In this document: positions 43,553 to 48,179 of the stretch, piece by piece
How positions within the stretch are numbered: the first letter of the stretch is position 1
How the letters are laid out: every line of letters starts with the position of its first letter
Assembly: GCA_028688815.1 (NCBI GenBank)
Contig: JAQTXJ010000008.1
Location: 1-48,179, forward strand
Source: a bacterium
GTDB taxonomy: Bacteria > Hydrothermota > UBA3073 > JACQXS01 > JAQTXJ01
Length of the DNA stretch: 48,179 nucleotides
Direction of reading: 5' to 3'
The notes under the pieces: generated by a model
What the model was told of the DNA's origin: nothing
Database searches by the model: none
Seen by the model: only the letters and a program-made list of their open reading frames with translations
Made by a program: the position numbers and the translations under genes

Positions 43553-45035
43553 GTTTGATTTATCTGATAGTAAAAAACAGCATCGTTCTGTTTTACTAGA
43601 TTTTTCTAAAGAAACTCTACAAAAATGGGGATTTGTATTTATAGTTATCATTAGTGTATTTCTTGTTTCCAATGGGATAATAAAAGGGAATATACGTTTA
43701 CTTACCATAGTTTCTTTATTGTTTATTCTCGGCGTATGTTGTTTAAAAATAGAGTCCGGGGTAATAGGCATTCTTATCTTTTTGCCATTTATGGGAATAC
43801 TCCGTCGTTACATTTATTATTTTAATCCTTATGTTACATTAGACCCAATTCTTATAATCTCAAGTGTTCTTACTTTATTTATGTTCGGTTATATTTTTAT
43901 ATTTTATGGAGAGGAGATACTAAATTATTCTAACGAAAGCAAATTATTTAAATATGTTATATATCTTCTTATTTTATTTGTATTAGAGGCTTTCAATCCA
44001 TTTCAAGGAGGGTTAGCAGTAGGGTTTAGTGGTATTATGTATATAGTTGTTCCATTTTTATGGTTTTATTTTGGATTTTTTTTCCCAACAGATAAAATGG
44101 CAACTTTATTTTATATAATATCTATAATTGGCATCATAACATCTATCTATGGGTTACATCAAATATACTATGGGCTTTTACCTTTTGAAAAATACTGGAT
44201 GGAATACGGGGGATTTGGGGCTATAAAAATAAAAGGATTTTTAAAAGCATTTTCTACTTTTATGAGTCCGCAAGAATTTGCCAATTATCTTTTGATTGCA
44301 AGTGCAATTTCTTTTATGTATCTTTTTAAGAAGATAGCCTTATACCCAATATGGATAATTGGATTTATTGTTTTGATGTATGGGGTTTTTATGACCTCTA
44401 CCCGAAGTGCTATTTTTTATTTCTTTGCTCTTGTAAGTTTTTTTATTTCTCTCAAACTCAAAAGCTTTTCCAAAGCAATTATTGCAAATATAATTATTGT
44501 TTTAATATTAGTCGTAGGATTACCAAAAATAAGACTCTCGTCCGGCACTGTCAAAACAGCAAAAGAAGCTAATATGGAGCATCTAGCCAGTGGAGTAAAA
44601 GATCCTTTTGACGAAGAATCTACTTTTTGGCGCAGAGTAGATATGGCACGTTGGACATTTAACGAAATGTTTTCGACACCGTTTGGACGTGGGATAGGAG
44701 CAATAACGCTAGGAAGTGGAAAATTTGGCGGGCAAGTAGTTGGAGGGATGGAATTATTTCAACTTGCTATTATAGGGGCTTGTGGAATTCCCGGACTTAT
44801 ACTTGGGCTTATTATTATTTATTGGCTGATAAAAAATTCTATTTTTCTTATAAAAAAAGATTCCGATACTTATTTAATTCCTTGTGTGCTTACGGTATGG
44901 CTTATTATTACTGGAGAGCCGAGACTTTATTCAATAGGTCCTTTCTTTTATTTATTATTGGGATGGGTAACAAAAGAATCCATTTGGGTTCGCAGGATAG
45001 AAAAGGGAAAAAAAGGACAGAAAGAATCTTTTTAG
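43521..45035 (+). CDS. O-antigen ligase/polymerase family membrane protein
   Basis: A 504-residue polytopic protein with ~11-12 helices and a large periplasmic loop around 340-400, the Wzy_C/WaaL fold plan. The loop and its flank contain STFWRRVDMARWTFNEM and GRGIGAITLGSG, with VGGMELFQLAIIGACGIPG in the following helix, as in this family. It would polymerise repeat units or ligate them to a lipid or protein acceptor. WaaL, Wzy and PglL cannot be separated by eye. It overlaps GT4 upstream by 32 nt and its TAG overlaps the convergent rplA stop by 4 nt (45032-45035). Confidence 0.83.
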   Translation: MKRFFNLFSGKFDLSDSKKQHRSVLLDFSKETLQKWGFVFIVIISVFLVSNGIIKGNIRLLTIVSLLFILGVCCLKIESGVIGILIFLPFMGILRRYIYYFNPYVTLDPILIISSVLTLFMFGYIFIFYGEEILNYSNESKLFKYVIYLLILFVLEAFNPFQGGLAVGFSGIMYIVVPFLWFYFGFFFPTDKMATLFYIISIIGIITSIYGLHQIYYGLLPFEKYWMEYGGFGAIKIKGFLKAFSTFMSPQEFANYLLIASAISFMYLFKKIALYPIWIIGFIVLMYGVFMTSTRSAIFYFFALVSFFISLKLKSFSKAIIANIIIVLILVVGLPKIRLSSGTVKTAKEANMEHLASGVKDPFDEESTFWRRVDMARWTFNEMFSTPFGRGIGAITLGSGKFGGQVVGGMELFQLAIIGACGIPGLILGLIIIYWLIKNSIFLIKKDSDTYLIPCVLTVWLIITGEPRLYSIGPFFYLLLGWVTKESIWVRRIEKGKKGQKESF

Positions 45036-45718
45036 AATTTTAAGCTTGTGATATTCAATTTTACCCCTGGTCCCATTGTAGAAGAAATATACACAGATTT
45101 AAAATAAGTTCCTTTACTCCCTACAGGTTTCGCTCCAAAAATTGCTTTTAAAAGGTGAGTGATATTTTCGTTTAGTTTATCTTCCTCGAACGATACTTTG
45201 CCTACAGTACAATGAATACAACCACCTTTATCAAGTTTAAATTCAACTTTGCCGAGTTTTATTTCTTTTACTGCTTTTGCCACATCTTCTGTTACGGTTC
45301 CTGTTTTAGGGTTTGGCATCAAACCTTTTGGACCAAGCACTTTACCAAGTTTACTAATTTTTGGCATTAAATTTGGCGTTGCCACAACAGAATCAAAATC
45401 AAACCAGCCTTCTTCTATGCGTTTTAACAGTTCATCACTCCCTACAAAATCAGCACCTGCGGACTCAGCTTCTTTTACTTTTGCCCCTTCTGCAAAAACA
45501 AGGACTCGTTTAGTTTTTCCTGTTCCATAAGGTAAAATAGCAGTTCCCCTTACATGTTCTTTTTGATGATCTATTCCCAATTTGATAGAAATATCTACAC
45601 TCTCATCAAATTTAGTTTTTGCAAGTTCTTTCACAAGTTTAACTGCCTCAGATATTTCATACATCTGAGGTTGTACTTTTGACTTAAGTTCTCTAAATCT
45701 TTTTGAATGTGTTATCAT
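45032..45718 (-). CDS. rplA: 50S ribosomal protein L1
   Basis: A 228-residue L1, lining the mobile stalk at the E site. It keeps the start [12 protein letters not shown], the RNA-binding [20 protein letters not shown] and [19 protein letters not shown] blocks, and a normal C-terminus (MGPGVKLN). In many bacteria L1 represses the rplK-rplA message. The ATG overlaps the rplK stop by 4 nt. The gene is the last of the cluster: the expected rplJ-rplL-rpoBC are not downstream, replaced by a convergent polysaccharide operon. Confidence 0.98.
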   Translation of the reverse strand: MITHSKRFRELKSKVQPQMYEISEAVKLVKELAKTKFDESVDISIKLGIDHQKEHVRGTAILPYGTGKTKRVLVFAEGAKVKEAESAGADFVGSDELLKRIEEGWFDFDSVVATPNLMPKISKLGKVLGPKGLMPNPKTGTVTEDVAKAVKEIKLGKVEFKLDKGGCIHCTVGKVSFEEDKLNENITHLLKAIFGAKPVGSKGTYFKSVYISSTMGPGVKLNITSLKF

Positions 45719-46143
45719 TCTGTTACCTCTATCCCCATACTTCTAGCTGTGCCTTCAATTATTTTTAAAGCTTCTTCGATTTTATAAACATTCAGGTCTA
45801 CCATTTTCTTTCTTGCAATTTCCTCAACCTGAGCTCGTGTTACTTTTCCCACTTTATTTTTATTCGGCACACCCGACCCTTTTGCTAAGCCAGCAGCTCT
45901 CTTTAATAACATAGCTGCAGGTGGAGTCTTTAGTATGAATTCAAAACTTCTATCACTATATATTGTTATAATTACAGGAATAATATATTCCTCTTGTCCT
46001 TTGGTCTGGTTATTAAATTCACTACAAAATTTAGGTAAATTAATTCCATGTGGACCAAGCGCAGTCCCCACTGGTGGTGCAGGTGTAGCCTTACCACCTG
46101 CAAGCTGTAATTTTGCTTTAGCTACTATTTCTTTTTTTGCCAT
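45715..46143 (-). CDS. rplK: 50S ribosomal protein L11
   Basis: A 142-residue L11 at the GTPase-associated centre of the large subunit. [20 protein letters not shown] and [16 protein letters not shown] are diagnostic, as are [14 protein letters not shown] and the C-terminal ARSMGIEV. The 4-nt gap to nusG and the 4-nt overlap with rplA show one operon. Confidence 0.98.
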   Translation of the reverse strand: MAKKEIVAKAKLQLAGGKATPAPPVGTALGPHGINLPKFCSEFNNQTKGQEEYIIPVIITIYSDRSFEFILKTPPAAMLLKRAAGLAKGSGVPNKNKVGKVTRAQVEEIARKKMVDLNVYKIEEALKIIEGTARSMGIEVTE

Positions 46144-46147
46144 AGTT

Positions 46148-46669
46148 TTACATTGCCTCTACTTCAAAAAATGATATTTCCACAGGAGTTTGTCTACCCA
46201 AAATATTGACCATAAGTTTTAGTCTTTCTCTTTCGGGATATATTTCTTCTACTACCCCAGTGAAGTCAACAAATGGTCCTGTAGAAATTTTTACTGTTTC
46301 GCCTTTTATAAAAGGAACCTCTACATTTTTACCCGGTTCCGGTTTGATATATCCAAACATACGCGATACTTCTTCTTCCGATATTATCTGTGGTTGTTTT
46401 CCTTTCCCTCCAAAGCTTCTTACCCCCGGAGTTTCAGAAATTAGTTTAATCAATTCTTCTTTCGGTTCTACTTGTAAAACCAGATAACCAGGATAAAGTT
46501 TCTTTTCCATAGTTATGGTTCCTTTTTTTGTCAATTTAGACACCTTTTTTGTCGGCATAATTATTTCTATTTCTTCATTTGGTGCCGAAGTTGTAAATCT
46601 ATTGCGAATAACGTCCATTACTTTTTGTTCTTGCCCCGAATACACATGTATTATAAACCATTGTTTCAT
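46148..46669 (-). CDS. nusG: Transcription elongation/antitermination factor NusG
   Basis: A 173-residue protein that couples RNA polymerase with Rho or the ribosome. The N-terminal NGN domain has [27 protein letters not shown]-like [12 protein letters not shown] and TPGVRSFGG. The C-terminal KOW domain has [20 protein letters not shown], then [19 protein letters not shown]. It overlaps secE by 4 nt upstream and lies 4 nt before rplK. Confidence 0.98.
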   Translation of the reverse strand: MKQWFIIHVYSGQEQKVMDVIRNRFTTSAPNEEIEIIMPTKKVSKLTKKGTITMEKKLYPGYLVLQVEPKEELIKLISETPGVRSFGGKGKQPQIISEEEVSRMFGYIKPEPGKNVEVPFIKGETVKISTGPFVDFTGVVEEIYPERERLKLMVNILGRQTPVEISFFEVEAM

Positions 46670-46848
46670 CTTAAAACCTTACCTATCATATATGAAAATA
46701 AAATATCCATTGCTCCTATAATTATTGCAAGTAACATACTTACTGCGACAACTATCCATGTCGATCCCCATAGTTCTTCTTTTTTAGGCCAAGATGCCCT
46801 TAAAAGTTCAACTTTTACTTCATTAAATAGTATTTTAATCTTTCCCAT
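46666..46848 (-). CDS. secE: Preprotein translocase subunit SecE
   Basis: A 60-residue single-span SecE that clamps SecY. The family pattern is EVKVELLRASWPKKEELWGST followed by one membrane helix (IVVAVSMLLAIIIGAMDILF). I use the ATG at 46848 (MGKIKI), which has a weak GGA Shine-Dalgarno; an in-frame TTG 15 nt upstream is less likely. A ~125-nt gap to the FemAB-like gene should hold its promoter, but no strong one is seen. Confidence 0.95.
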   Translation of the reverse strand: MGKIKILFNEVKVELLRASWPKKEELWGSTWIVVAVSMLLAIIIGAMDILFSYMIGKVLR

Positions 46849-46973
46849 TTTTTCCGAAACCAAACAGACTCCACCAAGCCTAATACTTCAAAAATTAATT
46901 AGATATACACAGAACCTGTATTGCAAATTACAAATTAAATTAAGAGTAATAGATACACTTAGTATAATATTTG

Positions 46974-47987
46974 TCAAGAATATTTATGAAAAGGATTATT
47001 TAAAATATTACGTAAAGCGTCAAACATCATAAATCCGGAAGATTTTTTATAATAAAACCAATGACTTTCTTCCTTTGCTCCCCAGCTTTCTTTAAATTTT
47101 TTGAGACCTTCTGCCGATACAGGGGAACCACCAAAATTGAAATATTTGTATCCATTATTGCAGCCCCATTTTATAGCTTCCCAAACAAGAGCATTGTTAG
47201 GCCTATATTTTAAATCTGCCTTATAACTTGCGCCTGCTAACCAAATTATAGTATCTTTAAAAACGAAATATATTGTAGTTGCAATGTTTTTATTGTTTTT
47301 TTGGGCAATAGTCCATCTTAAAAACTTTTTCATAGTATAAAAAACATTATAATAAAATTCTATATTAAATTGAAGTTTGTCCTCTCCATGTTTACGAGAA
47401 GTATCTTCAAACATTTTATAACAATCTTGTATTTCCATTTCATTATTTACAAACTTAACGTTTACTTCATAATTTTTAGATTGTTTTATTTTCAATTTTG
47501 TAGAATTTGCAAGCTGATCCCACACAGTTTTTTCGTTACCTGTAAGGTTTAATAATTGAGTTTTATATTTTAACTTTTTATATCCTGAGTTTTCTAATTG
47601 GCATTCTTCAAGTTCGCCATAAAAATCCGATAATCCTAGAATACCCCAGTTTTTTTTAATTAATTTATTAAGCTTGGCAATAAGTTCTAATTTTTGGATT
47701 TTAGAATCTGCACTTTTATTGTTAATTATTACTCCTCCATAATGGCCGTAAGGCATAGAATAATAGCTCGCAAAACCTAATTTTTTTATTTCTATTATTG
47801 GTAATCCTGCTAAAAACGCATCATTATTTTCTGTTACTAAAAACATAGCCTTTGTTTTAGGAAAGCTTATTTCGCACAATTTTGCCCATTCAAGTGTATT
47901 AAAAACCGAACTATTATGGGATTTATTCAACAACTCATTCCATTTATGAACATCCAAATTTTTACTGTCGAATATTCTGATTTTCAT
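46974..47987 (-). CDS. FemAB-like acyl/aminoacyltransferase (GNAT fold)
   Basis: A 337-residue protein of the FemABX/BioF2-like double-GNAT group. It has SSVFNTLEWAKLCEISF near the N-terminus, PYGHYGGVI, a ~60-residue helical linker (LKIKQSKNY) and the C-terminal block RPNNALVWEAIKWGCNNGY with YKYFNFGGSP and LKKFKESWGAK. FemX enzymes add amino acids from aminoacyl-tRNA to peptidoglycan precursors; relatives act in exopolysaccharide loci. Which applies here is not clear. I start at ATG 47987; the frame runs on into tRNA-Gly (TTG at 48047), which is not a start. It sits between tRNA-Gly and secE. Confidence 0.82.
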   Translation of the reverse strand: MKIRIFDSKNLDVHKWNELLNKSHNSSVFNTLEWAKLCEISFPKTKAMFLVTENNDAFLAGLPIIEIKKLGFASYYSMPYGHYGGVIINNKSADSKIQKLELIAKLNKLIKKNWGILGLSDFYGELEECQLENSGYKKLKYKTQLLNLTGNEKTVWDQLANSTKLKIKQSKNYEVNVKFVNNEMEIQDCYKMFEDTSRKHGEDKLQFNIEFYYNVFYTMKKFLRWTIAQKNNKNIATTIYFVFKDTIIWLAGASYKADLKYRPNNALVWEAIKWGCNNGYKYFNFGGSPVSAEGLKKFKESWGAKEESHWFYYKKSSGFMMFDALRNILNNPFHKYS

Positions 47988-48017
47988 CTGGGTATTAGAC
48001 AAAAGATACTGATTAAG

Positions 48018-48090
48018 AGCGGAGGACGGGGCTCGAACCCGCAACAATCGGCTTGGAAAGCCGAGACTCTACCAATTGAGTTACCTCCGC
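48018..48090 (-). tRNA. tRNA-Gly(UCC)
   Basis: Minus-strand cloverleaf of 73 nt. The acceptor GCGGAGG/CCTCCGC forms 7 bp and the discriminator is U73, usual for tRNA-Gly. The anticodon stem TCGGC/GCCGA closes the loop TTTCCAA, anticodon TCC. T arm GCGGG-TTCGAGC-CCCGT is normal. CCA is not encoded. Confidence 0.95.
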
Positions 48091-48096
48091 ATAATC

Positions 48097-48178
48097 TGGG
48101 CAGGGAAGGAGTCGAACCTTCGAAGGCTATGCCAACAGATTTACAGTCTGCCCCCTTTGGCCACTTGGGTACCTGCCC
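48097..48178 (-). tRNA. tRNA-Tyr(GUA)
   Basis: Minus-strand class II tRNA of 82 nt with a long variable arm. The acceptor GGGCAGG/CCTGCCC is fully paired and the discriminator is A. The anticodon loop CTGTAAA gives GTA (Tyr). T loop TTCGACT is normal. CCA is not encoded. The gene is complete, ending 1 nt before the window edge; 6 nt separate it from tRNA-Gly. Confidence 0.93.
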
Positions 48179-48179
48179 C

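Noticed and set aside
46849-46973. rpmG or tRNA-Trp expected upstream of secE
   Set aside because: The gap is too short for rpmG, has no Cys4 frame, and no cloverleaf can be folded.
1-48179. CRISPR, insertion sequence, prophage or toxin-antitoxin module
   Set aside because: No regularly spaced repeats, transposase or integrase motifs, terminal inverted repeats or small paired genes were found on either strand.

Overview
This is an AT-rich bacterial chromosome segment with tightly packed genes, very short intergenic gaps and many 1-30 nt overlaps. The organism looks like a diderm (Gram-negative-type) bacterium from an uncultured lineage. It encodes a Wzi-like outer-membrane barrel, a heptosyltransferase-like GT9, an O-antigen ligase/polymerase and two flippases. 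Two large secreted proteins end in the C-terminal sorting domain used by type IX secretion, which points to the FCB group or allied candidate phyla such as WOR-3. The archaeal-type phosphoglycerate mutase fits such lineages. This placement is inference: there is no rRNA in the window.

Layout. 1-2953: the 3' end of a dihydrolipoamide dehydrogenase, a Wzi-like barrel and a zinc alcohol dehydrogenase. 3010-8102 (minus): a surface-polysaccharide operon (GT2, flippase, GT4, second flippase), with a divergent asparagine-synthetase-like gene at 8396-10222 that has lost its glutaminase cysteine. A strong hairpin at 10273-10302 separates it from the folD-fhs one-carbon operon. 13177-19655 (minus): rodA, a UDP-xylose-synthase-type decarboxylase, an MBL hydrolase, yidD, mnmG and apgM. 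19847-21337: a secreted FG-GAP propeller. Then tRNA-Thr(UGU), tatD and a HAD phosphatase.

23079-26520 (plus): ribE-ribBA-ribH-nusB-metallophosphatase, followed by an RMD-like sugar-nucleotide enzyme, a half-size TauE/SafE protein and purD. 29141-32737 (minus): an outer-membrane-like protein, dut, GT9 and a PASTA protein. 32938-38649 (plus): a YbbR-domain protein, tsaD, a 935-residue secreted repeat protein, a polysaccharide deacetylase and hsp20, closed by a 20-bp-stem hairpin. 38771-45035 (plus): a second polysaccharide locus (two Cys4 methyltransferases, GT39-type glycosyltransferase, GT4, O-antigen ligase/polymerase). It runs tail-to-tail into rplA-rplK-nusG-secE, with a FemAB-like gene, tRNA-Gly(UCC) and tRNA-Tyr(GUA) upstream on the minus strand.

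Functional reading. The accessory content is mainly envelope building: precursors (UXS, RMD-like), assembly (GTs, flippases, ligase), modification (deacetylase, methyltransferases, the AsnB-like protein) and secreted surface proteins. The rest is housekeeping (riboflavin, one-carbon, purine, tRNA modification, translation). I see no insertion sequence, prophage, CRISPR array or classical defence system. The most unusual items are the AsnB-like protein with Pro in place of Cys2, the shortened ribosomal-protein cluster with FemAB where tuf often sits, the seven-repeat secreted protein, and an 18-bp perfect palindrome between the HAD gene and the riboflavin operon. None of these alone proves a new system.
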